From: Thalassomonas haliotis
Lineage (GTDB): Bacteria; Pseudomonadota; Gammaproteobacteria; Enterobacterales; Alteromonadaceae
Assembly: GCF_028657945.1 (NCBI RefSeq)
Contig: NZ_CP059693.1
Location: 4,526,001 to 4,590,000 of the forward strand
Direction of reading: 5' to 3'
Length of the DNA stretch: 64,000 nt
Position numbers and translations under genes: made by a program. Every line of letters starts with the position of its first letter. The first letter of the stretch is position 1. Shown piece by piece: positions 42,226 through 51,554 of the stretch. The notes under the pieces were generated by a model that searched no databases, was not told the origin of the DNA, and saw only the letters and a list, made by a program, of their open reading frames with translations.

Positions 42226-43385
42226 AGCACCACCTCATCGCCGGCAGTTAAGCCTTTATCGACAACCACCTTAGTTCCCAGCACATGGCTGATAGAAATC
42301 AGCTCATCCTTATTCGCGGTTAAGCTACTTTTTACCACGAAGTTCTCACCGCCTGAATTTTTTACCGCCTGCTGGGAGATGGTTAAAACATCATCCAGGG
42401 TTTCGGTGATCACCTCCACCCGCGCCGTCATCCCCGGGCGCATCACTTCAATATCGGTTTGTTCAAATTCAACAATAACATCGAAAATCCGGCGCTTGTC
42501 CTGCTGTGACTTGTCCCGAAAAACCTTGCCTAAACTTTGCACCCGGCCGCGGTAAATCAACTCCTGCGCCGCGCCTAAATAAACTTTCACCAATTGGCCG
42601 ACGGCAATTTTGCCGCTTTCGGCTTCACTGACCTGGACGGTTAACTGCATTTGTTCCAATACGGCAATTTCCATGACCCCCTGGCCAAATCGCACCGTTT
42701 CGCCTACCGCAGGCTTTTCCCCTTCCCAGTTGGCTTTATATATCACCATGCCATCGCGCGGAGCCTTGACTTTAAGCTTTTCTATATCACCGAGAAACGC
42801 ATCGACCTCAGATGTTAACCGGGCTACCTTACCCTGGGCCAGTTTGATATTGAGATCTTTGGTTTCCTGCTGGTAGAGCAGCTGTTTTTTTGCCAGGGCC
42901 AGGTCATTTTCCGCTATGGTAAAATCAATTTGTGCTTTTTTTCGGTCGATATCAGAGCGGGAATTATCGATAATTTCCGCCTTACGCTTGGCTTTTTCAT
43001 ACTCCATTTGCATCTGCGCCACCTTCAGGGTTAATTCCTGCTCGGTTTCGATTTCCTTAAGCTGTTTGTTTTCCAGCTCTTGCTGCGCCCGATCCAATTC
43101 CGCCTGCTTTTCAATTAAACGCTCACTGACTTTTTTATCATCAAAAGAAATCACCACCTGGCCTTTGGATACCTTAGTATTTTCCGGCGCCAGCTGCTTG
43201 ATTTGATATTGCCACATACTGCCCACCGAAGGCGGCGCGATAACACTCACCTGCCGGGACTCCAACTCGCCGCTGGCAGCAACAAACACTTCCACGGTTT
43301 CCTGTTTTACCCGCTCGGTGATCACTTCTTCGCCGCAACCAACAAGCAACAAACAACCCAGCAGGCTTACATAATACTTATTCAC
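42222..43385 (-). CDS. Periplasmic adaptor (HlyD/MacA-like) lipoprotein 2
   Basis: This 387-aa paralogue starts with a lipoprotein signal (YVSLLGCLLLVGCGEE). Then come the first lipoyl half (QLAPENTKVSKGQVVISFDDK), a long Glu/Lys/Gln coiled coil (about 80-200), the second half with KVKAPRDGMVIYKANWEGEKPAVGE, and the barrel domains. It shares the KAP.DG....Y..NW.GEKP pattern with adaptor 3, showing close relation. It overlaps both neighbouring genes by a few bases. Confidence 0.87.
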   Translation of the reverse strand: MNKYYVSLLGCLLLVGCGEEVITERVKQETVEVFVAASGELESRQVSVIAPPSVGSMWQYQIKQLAPENTKVSKGQVVISFDDKKVSERLIEKQAELDRAQQELENKQLKEIETEQELTLKVAQMQMEYEKAKRKAEIIDNSRSDIDRKKAQIDFTIAENDLALAKKQLLYQQETKDLNIKLAQGKVARLTSEVDAFLGDIEKLKVKAPRDGMVIYKANWEGEKPAVGETVRFGQGVMEIAVLEQMQLTVQVSEAESGKIAVGQLVKVYLGAAQELIYRGRVQSLGKVFRDKSQQDKRRIFDVIVEFEQTDIEVMRPGMTARVEVITETLDDVLTISQQAVKNSGGENFVVKSSLTANKDELISISHVLGTKVVVDKGLTAGDEVVL

Positions 43386-44376
43386 TGCTCTCTCCCTTTG
43401 ATTGCTTTGCCGGTGACGCCGGCAATTCCAGCCGGGCGCTCATACCGGGCAACAGCTTTAACTGCTCATCAGCCGGAAAGCTGAATACCGCGCGAAAATA
43501 AACATCATTTCCCCACTCTTTACGCGCTTCCGGCTGGGTAGATAACTCGGTTAAGCTGGCCTCCCGCAACTGTTGCGGGAAGGCATCAAACACCAATTGC
43601 AGTTTTTGCCCCAGCTTTAGCTGGTTGTAATCAACTTCATGCACCCAGGACTCGATATAAAGGCCGGTTAATGACGGAATTTCGGCAATCGCCCAGGACG
43701 GCTGCGCCGTCATACCGACATAAATCTTTTCCCCGTTCCAGGGGTGGTAGGCATAAAGCACCGGCCCGCTACGCTCGGCATAAAGACTCATTTCATCCAG
43801 TTTTCCCTGCCGGTAAGCCAGGGTATCTTTATGCCGGGTTATTTTCAGCGTTTGCTTGGCTATGGCCACTTCGTGGGCCACTTTTGCCTGTGCCAGCTCT
43901 TCTTCTGCCTTGGCGCTGGCCACCAGGCTTTTTTCCAGGGTTAGTTGATTTTTTTCATAGTCATAGTTGCTCAGGTGGGCGCGGGGAATACCGGCATCGA
44001 GGCGGGCTTTTTCCAGCAGCAGTTTTTCTTTTTTTAAACCATAACCGGCTTCGAGTATTTTCTGCTCGCCTTTATTAGTCAGGCGTTTAAGCTCTTCTTC
44101 GGCGCTGATCAGGCTGACTTGTTCCTGTTCAATTTGCGACTGGATATTGCCGCTGTCGAACACCACCACCAAATCGCCTTTTTTAGCAATATCACCTTCC
44201 GGCAACAACCATTGCAACTGCACCCGCCAGTTGTCGGTTTTCGGGGAATAAAAGGTCTGGTTATCGCTGGCTTTCACTTGCCCTGTCAGCAACAGACCCC
44301 GGTTTTTGGCATGGCCCGCTGTGCTTGTTACCACAGCAATAACAAGCCAGCATAGGACTAAGGTTAATTGATACAT
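43378..44376 (-). CDS. Periplasmic adaptor (HlyD/MacA-like) protein 1
   Basis: The 332-aa protein has an N-terminal signal or anchor segment ([18 protein letters not shown]) without a lipobox. It carries the adaptor pattern ([20 protein letters not shown], coiled coil about 80-185, [15 protein letters not shown]) and a C-terminal beta domain ([11 protein letters not shown]). It overlaps the ATPase gene by 13 bp and adaptor 2 by 8 bp. It is the shortest and most divergent of the three. Confidence 0.83.
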   Translation of the reverse strand: MYQLTLVLCWLVIAVVTSTAGHAKNRGLLLTGQVKASDNQTFYSPKTDNWRVQLQWLLPEGDIAKKGDLVVVFDSGNIQSQIEQEQVSLISAEEELKRLTNKGEQKILEAGYGLKKEKLLLEKARLDAGIPRAHLSNYDYEKNQLTLEKSLVASAKAEEELAQAKVAHEVAIAKQTLKITRHKDTLAYRQGKLDEMSLYAERSGPVLYAYHPWNGEKIYVGMTAQPSWAIAEIPSLTGLYIESWVHEVDYNQLKLGQKLQLVFDAFPQQLREASLTELSTQPEARKEWGNDVYFRAVFSFPADEQLKLLPGMSARLELPASPAKQSKGESSE

Positions 44377-45044
44377 GAGCGGTCCTCGATAACAACACCG
44401 TCTTTCATTCTGATCACCCGCTGGGCGTAAGCGGCAATGTCCTCTTCATGGGTAACCATGACTATGGTTTGTCCCTGCTGATGCAGATCAAGCAGCAACT
44501 GCATAATTTCCAGGGATGTTTTACTGTCCAGGTTTCCCGTGGGTTCATCGGCGAAGATGACTTTAGGATGATTGACCAAAGCTCGGGCAATCGCCACCCT
44601 TTGCCTCTGGCCCCCCGACATTTCAAAAGGTTTATGATGGCTCCTGGCAGATAAGCCCACCTTGGCCAGCATTTCCTCCCCCCTTTGCCGCGCCTGCTCA
44701 GCACTGAGTTCACTGTAGCGCAGGGGTAAAATAACATTGTCCAGGGCGGTTAAGCGCGGCAGTAAGTGAAAGGTTTGGAAAATAAAGCCGATTTTCTCAT
44801 TGCGGATCTTTGACAGCTGTTCATCGTCGATATCCTTAACGGACTCCCCGGAAAGTAAATACTCACCCGAACTTGGCGTATCCAGGCAGCCGAGCACATT
44901 CATCAAGGTGGATTTACCCGAGCCTGAAGTGCCCATAATGGCGACAAACTCATTTTCACTTATGCTTAAAGTAACATTACTCAGTGCCCGCACTTGGGTT
45001 TCGCCGCTGCCATATACCCGATTCAACTTCTCTATTCGGATCAT
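44364..45044 (-). CDS. MacB/LolD-type ABC transporter ATPase
   Basis: The 226-aa ATPase has Walker A (GTSGSGKST), the Q-loop ([12 protein letters not shown]), the ABC signature ([15 protein letters not shown]), Walker B ([12 protein letters not shown]) and the H-loop (VMVTHEED). It is the first gene of the five-gene exporter operon. The permease is encoded separately at its far end, unlike E. coli macB where the two are fused. Confidence 0.94.
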   Translation of the reverse strand: MIRIEKLNRVYGSGETQVRALSNVTLSISENEFVAIMGTSGSGKSTLMNVLGCLDTPSSGEYLLSGESVKDIDDEQLSKIRNEKIGFIFQTFHLLPRLTALDNVILPLRYSELSAEQARQRGEEMLAKVGLSARSHHKPFEMSGGQRQRVAIARALVNHPKVIFADEPTGNLDSKTSLEIMQLLLDLHQQGQTIVMVTHEEDIAAYAQRVIRMKDGVVIEDRSCIN

Positions 45045-45089
45045 TTATTCGTTAGTCCTTGTTAACCTGATATCCGGACTTATCCATTT

Positions 45090-45118
45090 ACTATCCCGGT
45101 ATTAAGCCGGTCCGGCAA
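45090..45118 (-). promoter_or_regulatory. Probable promoter of the ABC exporter operon
   Basis: TTGCCG (45113-45118) and GATAGT (45090-45095) on the minus strand are spaced 17 bp, about 50 bp upstream of the ATPase start. Confidence 0.45.
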
Positions 45119-45312
45119 TCATGTATCTCCCCGGAAAAGGAGAAAATAAAAATGTTAGTAAAAGGTTAATTCCATGAGAATTAATCGCTTAATATAGCGA
45201 ATAACCACTTTAATGAAAACTCCCTTTTTTCAATACTCACGGCAGATGGTAAAAAAGCTGTAACTTCATTGACTTAAAAAGATTACACCGGATTACATCC
45301 GCTAGAAATGCC

Positions 45313-45765
45313 TTATGCGGCGATCACCGCCAGCGGACATAACATCTGGTATTCCAGTTTGGTTTTTTTGGTGATTTGAAAACCATGGCGTATATAAAGG
45401 GCGCGCGCCGGATTCTCCAGCAAGACATTTAAAGTAACCGGCACCGACAGTTGCAGCGCCCTTTTTTTCACGACAGTTAAGACCTTACTGCCAATCCCCG
45501 ACCCCTGGTATTTGGGCAGTATCTGCAACTGGCGGATATGCAAGCTGCCGGGTTTTATGCCCAGTTTCAGCAGGCCTATAGGTTTACGGTCACGTAAAAT
45601 AATATGGGAGTCGTTAAAGAACTCATAAATGCGCTCCAAATGCTGCTCTTCGGACATAAAAATGCCCGCTTTTCTCAAGTGCGGGCTCATGGATTTTCTG
45701 CGCAGATCCAGCAAAAAATCTATATCCTGTTGGCTTGCCTTCCTAAAACCTATGGTAAATTTCAT
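45313..45765 (-). CDS. GNAT-family N-acetyltransferase
   Basis: I use the ATG at 45765 (MKFTIGFRKASQQDIDFLLDLR), giving 150 aa; a GTG at 45783 would add six residues. The acetyl-CoA-binding motif is LQILPKYQGSGIGSKVLTVV, followed by ALYIRHGFQITKKTKLEYQM, a typical C-terminal GNAT block. The substrate is unknown. Isolated gene upstream of the exporter operon, same strand. Confidence 0.85.
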   Translation of the reverse strand: MKFTIGFRKASQQDIDFLLDLRRKSMSPHLRKAGIFMSEEQHLERIYEFFNDSHIILRDRKPIGLLKLGIKPGSLHIRQLQILPKYQGSGIGSKVLTVVKKRALQLSVPVTLNVLLENPARALYIRHGFQITKKTKLEYQMLCPLAVIAA

Positions 45766-45961
45766 TTTCTGTTTACAACTCACTTTTCCCGAAAAGGTCC
45801 CGAAGATATTGCGGCCCTAACCAGGCAATCACATTAACGCGCCGGCGCTTTTGTTGCTCATTTGCGCGAATCAATGCCGGACCGGATCCATACTAACATT
45901 ATTGTTTAGCGGGATTAATAGTAATTGTTCGCGACCAGGAGAAATGTGGCCGGCTTTATGT

Positions 45962-46645
45962 TTAAGGGGTGACATTTTGCCAGTAATGCTGCAGGTTACA
46001 GTTATCAGTAGTGCTAAAGGTTTCGGTTAAAGTGGTTAATTGTGCCACCCGATCCAGGCGGAACATACGGTAATCGTCGCGGATTTCACACCAGGCAATC
46101 AAGGTCCAGGTACTGCCCCAAAACACCAGGCCAAGCGGCCAGACGGTACGCTCTGACTCCTGGCCGTCTTCACGGCGGTAGTGCAGCAGCAATTTGCTCT
46201 TATTCTTAATGCCCGCCTGTATTTCATCGCTGTTACGGGCGCTATATTCCCGGTGCAGCGCCGGTACTATCAGCCATTCAGGCTGTTGTACATATTGGCG
46301 GTGAAGCTCATCCGGCAAGACCGAGTGGATCTTATGCAAGGCACTGTCGGCGGCGCTGCCCATTTTTTCACCGCTCCAACTTTGCACCATACGCACTCCC
46401 AGGAGTAAAGCCTCCAGTTCATGTTCATCAAACATCAGCGGCGGAATGGCAAATTTTGGCGCCAGGCGATAACCTATACCGGCTTCCGATTCGATCGGCA
46501 TGCCGGATAACACCAGCGCCTGCATATCCCGGTAAATGGTGCGCTCCGAAACCTCCAGTCGCTGGGCCAGCTGTAAGGCGGTAATAACAGAGCGGCGTCC
46601 CCGCAAAATATTAAGGATTTGAAATAAACGTTCGGCTTTACGCAT
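45962..46645 (-). CDS. HTH and WYL-domain transcriptional regulator (YafY-like)
   Basis: The 227-aa protein has an N-terminal DeoR-like winged helix (RLFQILNILRGRRSVITALQLAQRLEVSERTIYRDMQAL) and a C-terminal WYL domain (KLLLHYRREDGQESERTVWPLGLVFWGSTWTLIAWCEIRDDYRMFRLDRV). WYL proteins sense nucleic acids or small ligands. It is 51 bp downstream of the ABM-like gene on the same strand, and the two are probably cotranscribed. Confidence 0.9.
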   Translation of the reverse strand: MRKAERLFQILNILRGRRSVITALQLAQRLEVSERTIYRDMQALVLSGMPIESEAGIGYRLAPKFAIPPLMFDEHELEALLLGVRMVQSWSGEKMGSAADSALHKIHSVLPDELHRQYVQQPEWLIVPALHREYSARNSDEIQAGIKNKSKLLLHYRREDGQESERTVWPLGLVFWGSTWTLIAWCEIRDDYRMFRLDRVAQLTTLTETFSTTDNCNLQHYWQNVTP

Positions 46646-46696
46646 GAAAATTGATCAGTATCTTATTGCTTAGTTAACGGTATGCTGACGCCGCAT

Positions 46697-47020
46697 TTAA
46701 CTGCCGCTGCATTGTCCCTGTGCCTGACTTAATACCCTCATATGGGACATGCTGACCGATTGCTCATCGGCAATTGCCATCAAGGCCTTGCCGGCGGCAT
46801 GCGCCATAAAAGCTTCACCGGCAGCTTGCGCAGCGGCCATATCCTGCCAGTAGACAACATCATATAACAGCCCGCTATCATTTTCAGCAACAGAGCGGTA
46901 CATAAAACCTTCCAGGGTTTGTAAAAAACGGTTCACCTGCTCCTGGGTTGCCACTAAGTCCTGCCTGCTGACACCCGCTTTTAATTTATAGGAAACCGTT
47001 TCGATCACTGTATTTTGCAT
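46697..47020 (-). CDS. ABM-like dimeric alpha-beta barrel protein
   Basis: The 107-aa protein (VIETVSYKLKAGVSRQDLVATQEQVNRFLQTLEGF, DVVYWQDMAAAQAAGEAF) has the strand-helix pattern of small antibiotic-biosynthesis-monooxygenase-type or stress-responsive barrel domains. It has no cofactor motif. It pairs with the downstream WYL regulator, which may control it. Assignment by pattern only. Confidence 0.7.
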   Translation of the reverse strand: MQNTVIETVSYKLKAGVSRQDLVATQEQVNRFLQTLEGFMYRSVAENDSGLLYDVVYWQDMAAAQAAGEAFMAHAAGKALMAIADEQSVSMSHMRVLSQAQGQCSGS

Positions 47021-47392
47021 AATTGCTCCTGATATTCTTTTTATGTGAAAAATTAAAACTTAAATAACAATGCATTATTAAGTGCATGACTAAATGCGTG
47101 ACTAAATGCGCTATTGCTTGATAATAAAGACGCACCAATAAAGTTCATCTTATTGTCCGCACGGCAACAGCATAATCCCCCTCTCCTGACAGCATGATGT
47201 CAGGAGAGATAAAAACAGGGAAAATAACGGAAAAGCCAATGTTGATTTTTCACCGCCATTTAAAGCTAAGCTTCAAAATACAGGGCAAAGGCCAAATTCA
47301 AGTGAGTAATAGTGACAAATCAATAGATAAATAAGCCGTTATTGTTAAAAAACAGTAAACTAGGGGCCTGTATTACCCCTTCAGGAGAAAAG
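47021..47392. other. Intergenic region with an 11-bp stem-loop
   Basis: The divergent promoters of the ABM-like gene and the FAH-family gene must lie here. A perfect 11-bp stem (CTCTCCTGACA, 47181-47191, with 47198-47208) with a 6-nt loop is the only notable structure. It lacks a T run on either strand, so it is not an evident terminator. No gene is seen. Confidence 0.5.
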
Positions 47393-48007
47393 ATGAATTC
47401 TGTCAGTTACGGCGGGCAAGTTTTTACCCCATCGAAAATCATTTGTGTCGGCCGCAATTATGTCGAACATATCCATGAGCTAGGCAATGAGGTACCCGAC
47501 AATATGGTGCTGTTTATAAAGCCTAATTCTGCCATATCGTCCCGGTTGTCCGCCTTTGACCGGGAAGCCCTGCATTATGAAGCCGAGTTATGCTTTTTGG
47601 TAAAAAATAACCGCTTTGCCGCGGTGGCCTTAGGCTTAGATCTGACCAAACGCGCTTTACAAAGCCAGTTAAAAAATAACGGCTTACCCTGGGAGCGGGC
47701 AAAAGCTTTTGATGGTTCGGCGCTCTTTAGTGAATTTGTCGAATTCGCCGAGCATGATCTGCAGCAGCTCAGCTTTGAACTTACCATCAACGACATTCAG
47801 GTACAGGCAGGCAATATTGAATTGATGATCTATAAACCCCGGGAAATAAGGGAAGAAATTTTAAGCTTTATGAGCTTAAATGACGGTGATATTGTGATGA
47901 CAGGCACGCCAAAAGGTGTCGGTCAAATCCACCCCGGAGATGTCTTTGCCGGTAAGGTTTGTGCCAATGGCCAGCCCCTGCTCAGCAAATCCTGGCTGGC
48001 CCGTTAA
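47393..48007 (+). CDS. Fumarylacetoacetate hydrolase-family protein
   Basis: The start is the ATG at 47393 with AGGAG 7 nt upstream; the frame is open 51 bp further to a TTG. The 204-aa protein has the FAH-family core: KIICVGRNYVEH, LFIKPNSAI, HYEAELCFLV with the metal-binding Glu pair, and GDIVMTGTPKGVGQIHPGD. The family hydrolyses or decarboxylates acylpyruvates and related beta-dicarbonyl compounds with Mg2+. At this length it is a single-domain YcgM-like member. The DLH-like gene follows 58 bp later. Confidence 0.9.
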   Translation: MNSVSYGGQVFTPSKIICVGRNYVEHIHELGNEVPDNMVLFIKPNSAISSRLSAFDREALHYEAELCFLVKNNRFAAVALGLDLTKRALQSQLKNNGLPWERAKAFDGSALFSEFVEFAEHDLQQLSFELTINDIQVQAGNIELMIYKPREIREEILSFMSLNDGDIVMTGTPKGVGQIHPGDVFAGKVCANGQPLLSKSWLAR

Positions 48008-48065
48008 CGCACCGTCAAATCAAAGCTGCCATGAAAAACAATTAAAACAAGGATAAAACGGCTTA

Positions 48066-48716
48066 ATGCAAGTCTTTATTGCCACAGATATTTTCGGTAT
48101 TACCGACAAACTGCTTGCCTACAGTCGGCAACTGGCGGCTTCAGGATGCAAGGTAGAATTTATCGATCCTTACCAGGGAGAAAAACAAGACCTTGCCAAT
48201 GAACAAGTCGCTTATCAGCGCTTTAGCCAGGATTGCGGCTTTGAGGCTTATGTCGGGCGAGTATCAGCAGCCCTGGCCGGCAATGGGCAGAAAAAAATTA
48301 TCCTGGGTTTTAGTGTCGGCGCCGCTGCGGCGTACAAGGCCCTGGATGCACTTGCGCCCGGCGGTAGACAGGAGCAGGCTGTCCGGCACTTAATCGCTTT
48401 TTATCCGGGGCAAATTCGCCATCACCTGAAGATCAATCCCCGCACTCCGATAACCCTGATTTTTCCCCGCAGCGAACAGCACTTCGAGCTTGATAAGGTT
48501 ATCCACTGCTTAGCGGAGAAAGCCAATATCTGCTGTATCCAGACCCCGTTTGCCCATGGTTTTATGAATCCCTTGTCGGTTAATTTCCACCTGGCGGCGG
48601 CAAATCATTATTTTGGCCGGCTGAGCAGGAAAAATTTGCAGTTAGCGCCAAAGGCGCTGCAAGGCACTTTACTGGCAGAGCAAATGAGCCAAGCTTTATC
48701 GAGTTTAACTATGTAA
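48066..48716 (+). CDS. Dienelactone hydrolase-like alpha/beta hydrolase
   Basis: The 216-aa protein has an alpha/beta-hydrolase opening (VFIATDIFGITDKLLAYSRQLAASG), the nucleophile elbow ILGFSVGAAAAYKAL (G-x-S-x-G), and a late His in TPFAHGFMNP, the order of the DLH family, which normally has Cys as nucleophile. Probably cotranscribed with the FAH-family gene, suggesting catabolism of a small ring-cleavage or keto-acid product. Confidence 0.78.
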   Translation: MQVFIATDIFGITDKLLAYSRQLAASGCKVEFIDPYQGEKQDLANEQVAYQRFSQDCGFEAYVGRVSAALAGNGQKKIILGFSVGAAAAYKALDALAPGGRQEQAVRHLIAFYPGQIRHHLKINPRTPITLIFPRSEQHFELDKVIHCLAEKANICCIQTPFAHGFMNPLSVNFHLAAANHYFGRLSRKNLQLAPKALQGTLLAEQMSQALSSLTM

Positions 48717-48756
48717 ACCTGGTATTATCGCCGGGCAATTATTGACGATTAAGCGA

Positions 48757-49491
48757 CTATTGGTATTTATCAAAAATAGCCTGGATTTCTCCCGAGTCCA
48801 GCATTTTTTTCAAGGCGGCATTAATACCGGGTAACAAGTGGGCTTTACTCGGGTGCAGACGTAAACTGATGCTGTTGCGGCCGACGACATCCCCTATGGC
48901 TAAATTTTGAAAGAGCCCCCCCTGTTTTTTAAAATATAACACGGTACGGTATCCCAAAAAAATCTGCTCTATCCTGTCCAGCGCCAGCTGTTTCAGCAGA
49001 TGCTCTTCTATGCTGTTTTCCACTTTTTTTATTTTACCTGAGGCAAATGCCTGGTCATATCCGGGATAAGAATAACCGCGGACAACTCCGATGGTTTTCC
49101 CATAAAGGTCTGAGACATCATTTAACTCAAATCTGTTTTTCTCCTTAAAAACAATAACATCCGTAGCTTCTTCATACACTATGCTATAAATGCCCGGTAC
49201 TGGCCTGTGCTTGCGCCAGGCGGGCGTCACCCCCGGCTCTATATCTATCCGTCCCAGGTCAAACTCATGCATTGCCCGCACCACCGGGGCTTCGCGTAAA
49301 ACATATTCATGGGGGGTATATTTGGCCAACAGGGTAAACAAATCTATGGTGATCCCCTGGCGCTTGCCATTTACCTTCATGATATAGGGAGGCACATCCC
49401 CGGAAAACAGGGTCACGATCAAGGTTTCAGCGGCCAGAGGGAAAGCGGTTAGCAGCAAATACGCTGCCGAAAAACCAGTCAGGTGACGCAT
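48757..49491 (-). CDS. Periplasmic substrate-binding protein (amino-acid ABC type, SBP_bac_3)
   Basis: I take the ATG at 49491 (MRHLTGFSAAYLLLTAFPLAAET), which gives a clean signal peptide and 244 aa; a TTG frame extends to 49542. The mature protein has the family opening (LFSGDVPPYIMKVNGKRQGITIDLFTLLAKYT), a hinge (LYGKTIGVVRGYSYPGYD) and a C-terminal INAALKKMLDSGEIQAIFDKYQ. Orphan members of this kind without adjacent permeases occur widely in Alteromonadales and may act in sensing rather than transport. Confidence 0.85.
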   Translation of the reverse strand: MRHLTGFSAAYLLLTAFPLAAETLIVTLFSGDVPPYIMKVNGKRQGITIDLFTLLAKYTPHEYVLREAPVVRAMHEFDLGRIDIEPGVTPAWRKHRPVPGIYSIVYEEATDVIVFKEKNRFELNDVSDLYGKTIGVVRGYSYPGYDQAFASGKIKKVENSIEEHLLKQLALDRIEQIFLGYRTVLYFKKQGGLFQNLAIGDVVGRNSISLRLHPSKAHLLPGINAALKKMLDSGEIQAIFDKYQ

Positions 49492-49585
49492 AACCTTAGC
49501 CACAGTTTTTGCTTTTGTTAACTCCAGTATAGTCAAGGGCAATCAAGCTTGTCGGCCCGCCGCCTAAGCACAGAACACAAAGCAA

Positions 49586-50185
49586 CTAACCCGGGGCACT
49601 GACACAGATCACCAGCTGCGGGGCATTTATCCCCTGCTCTTCCCGGTAAAGAATAGCGGCATCGTTATACAGGGCAGCAAAACAGTCTATACAGGCCTGA
49701 AGCAGGCTCTGCGGGCAAATAGCCGATAACTCGCATTCCTGGTGGGCGACAAAGCCATAAGCCTCACGGCCGCTTTCGGGAACAAAGCTTTTCACCATAA
49801 GTGCCGGCTGTGTCAGCTCTGCCATCAGCTGCTGGCAGGCACAGGTAACAGCCTCTTTTTGCGCCGGGGTAAATTGCCCTTTGCCGATCAGCGCGCGGAT
49901 AGCCGAGGAGGCCGACGATAAGGTTTCAACCCCGTAGGAATATTCCAGCACCAGCTGCCTGATGGCTTCATCAAGTTCATTGTGGCCGATAAAATCGTGG
50001 AATAACCGGGTACCGATAACAAAACCTGGCCTCGCTTCACCTAACAGTCCGGCCTCAGACATTTTGGCAATCACCCGCTGCTGCTCATCTAGATTTTCCA
50101 CCAGATGCAAATTGCTGTTATCGGCAAGTTCCGTAAACCGGCAGCTATATTCGCCCTGTATTTTCACCGGGGTATTTGCAGACAT
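49586..50185 (-). CDS. Short protein resembling part of the PEP-synthase N-terminal domain
   Basis: I use the ATG at 50185 (MSANTPVKIQGEY) with AAGGA about 7 nt upstream, giving 199 aa. The last 45 residues (LLQACIDCFAALYNDAAILYREEQGI) closely match the PEP/pyruvate-binding domain of PEP synthase (a CFASLYTDRAISYREEKG-type segment). The remainder is only weakly similar, and the rest of PEP synthase (ATP-grasp completion, phosphohistidine and catalytic domains) is absent. It may be a diverged stand-alone domain or a remnant with a new role. It is first behind an FNR-type box at 50269. Confidence 0.6.
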   Translation of the reverse strand: MSANTPVKIQGEYSCRFTELADNSNLHLVENLDEQQRVIAKMSEAGLLGEARPGFVIGTRLFHDFIGHNELDEAIRQLVLEYSYGVETLSSASSAIRALIGKGQFTPAQKEAVTCACQQLMAELTQPALMVKSFVPESGREAYGFVAHQECELSAICPQSLLQACIDCFAALYNDAAILYREEQGINAPQLVICVSAPG

Positions 50186-50231
50186 ATCAATATCCTTTAC
50201 CTGTGGGAGGTAAGCAGCTATTCCCACTAAA

Positions 50232-50282
50232 AGTATAGTTTTTCCTACTATTTTCGCCGGGGTTTATTTTGATTTAAATCAA
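50232..50282 (-). promoter_or_regulatory. FNR-type box and -10 element before the PEP-synthase-like gene
   Basis: TTGATTTAAATCAA at 50269-50282 is a perfect FNR/Anr consensus palindrome. TATACT on the minus strand at 50232-50237 could be the -10 element, putting the box about 50 bp upstream of the start. The rest of the 50228-50563 gap shows nothing else recognisable. Confidence 0.65.
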
Positions 50283-50563
50283 TAACGGCACCTGAGACAA
50301 ACGGGGTTAACAGCTCCTCGCCGCCTGCGACCGACGGGGCCATAACTGGCGTTCAGATCAGGGTTTCCGCGCCTGCCGTATGCATGCAAATAAAAGCTGT
50401 GAATGGCTGGAAGTAGGCATTCTTGAGCCAAGCGGCATAAAGAGCTGCCAGCGGCGGTTTTCCGGGGTCAGTTTAGAGCAGGCCTGGATTGTTAAATGTT
50501 TACAACCGGCTCTTGGCGTCAATATCGCCGGGGCGGCTTTACGGGCAAGCCCATTAACCCGGT

Positions 50564-51445
50564 TTACACCAGCAAGGCTTTAACGGCTTTGGCAACAACA
50601 GCGATAACGCTGAAAACATTGCTCTGATGCGGGATGGCATCCGAGCTCCAGATATTATGCACCCCGGCCTTTTTCAGTTCACTCATGGCATTGCCGATAA
50701 AAAAAGCATGGGTGACAATCACGGACAAGGAGGCGGGATTAAACATCCTCAGCTGACGCGCCGTCTGCACTAAGGTGCCGCCGGTGCTGGCGATATCGTC
50801 AATGATCACCAGGTCGCGGCCATCCGGGGTTAACTGCTGCAAGTTTACTTCTACCTCATGGTCATCAAAACGCTGTTTCTCGGCAATATAAAACTCCCAG
50901 TCATAAACACCGGCAACCGCACTGACCCACTGCCTGGACTCTTCATCCGGGCCGACGATCACGGGATTGACAAAGTTTTTTCTCAGGTATTGCGCCATGG
51001 GCTCTGTGGCCTTTAAGCTAACCGCATGGTTTGCCGGCACCGCCTGTTTAAGGGTATCGATACGGTGCAGATGGGGGTCAACCGTAATAACATCATTAAA
51101 ATATTGCGCCAACAATTGGCCGATAATTTTTTGGCTGACGGCTTCTCCCGGGTGAAAAGCGATATCCTGGCGCATATAACAAAGATAAGGGGCTGCCAGC
51201 AACAACCTTTTTACTCCCATGGCCCTGGCGGTCTCGGCCGTCAAAACTAATTCCAGCAACTTTTCATTCGGCCGGTGCAGACTGCGACAAATAACCACCG
51301 TCTCGGGTAACTCAGCGGGTAAGGTGATTTTAGACTCGCCGTCCGGAAAATGATGCACGGCAACCTTTGCGCAGGGGAAGTCAAGCTCGGCTGCCAGCAT
51401 ATTGGCCCCCTGCCAGTAATCATCAAATCCTAATACCAATGCCAC
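50564..51445 (-). CDS. Ribose-phosphate diphosphokinase-like protein
   Basis: The 293-aa protein has the PRPP-synthetase fold: VLGFDDYWQGANMLAAELDF, HHFPDGESKITL, the ATP/ribose region RQDIAFHPGEAVSQKIIGQLL, VDPHLHRI, VGPDEESRQWV, and the PRPP-binding loop DLVIIDDIASTGGTLVQTA. It is shorter than canonical bacterial Prs (about 315 aa) and resembles the archaeal-type class. It lies 110 bp downstream of the AMP-phosphorylase-like gene. Together they could interconvert nucleotide phosphate and ribose phosphates. Confidence 0.87.
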   Translation of the reverse strand: MALVLGFDDYWQGANMLAAELDFPCAKVAVHHFPDGESKITLPAELPETVVICRSLHRPNEKLLELVLTAETARAMGVKRLLLAAPYLCYMRQDIAFHPGEAVSQKIIGQLLAQYFNDVITVDPHLHRIDTLKQAVPANHAVSLKATEPMAQYLRKNFVNPVIVGPDEESRQWVSAVAGVYDWEFYIAEKQRFDDHEVEVNLQQLTPDGRDLVIIDDIASTGGTLVQTARQLRMFNPASLSVIVTHAFFIGNAMSELKKAGVHNIWSSDAIPHQSNVFSVIAVVAKAVKALLV

Positions 51446-51554
51446 ATCAGCCCCCGGTCATTCCACTGCTGCGGCCCATCCGCAGATATAAAAAATACTT
51501 TTGATCACGTCATTTAAGTGTAATAGCAAATCAGGATTAAGCCGTTATTTGCCC

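Noticed and set aside
47181..47208. Perfect 11-bp stem-loop as a terminator
   Set aside because: No T run follows on either strand, and it lies between divergent genes, where a terminator is not expected.
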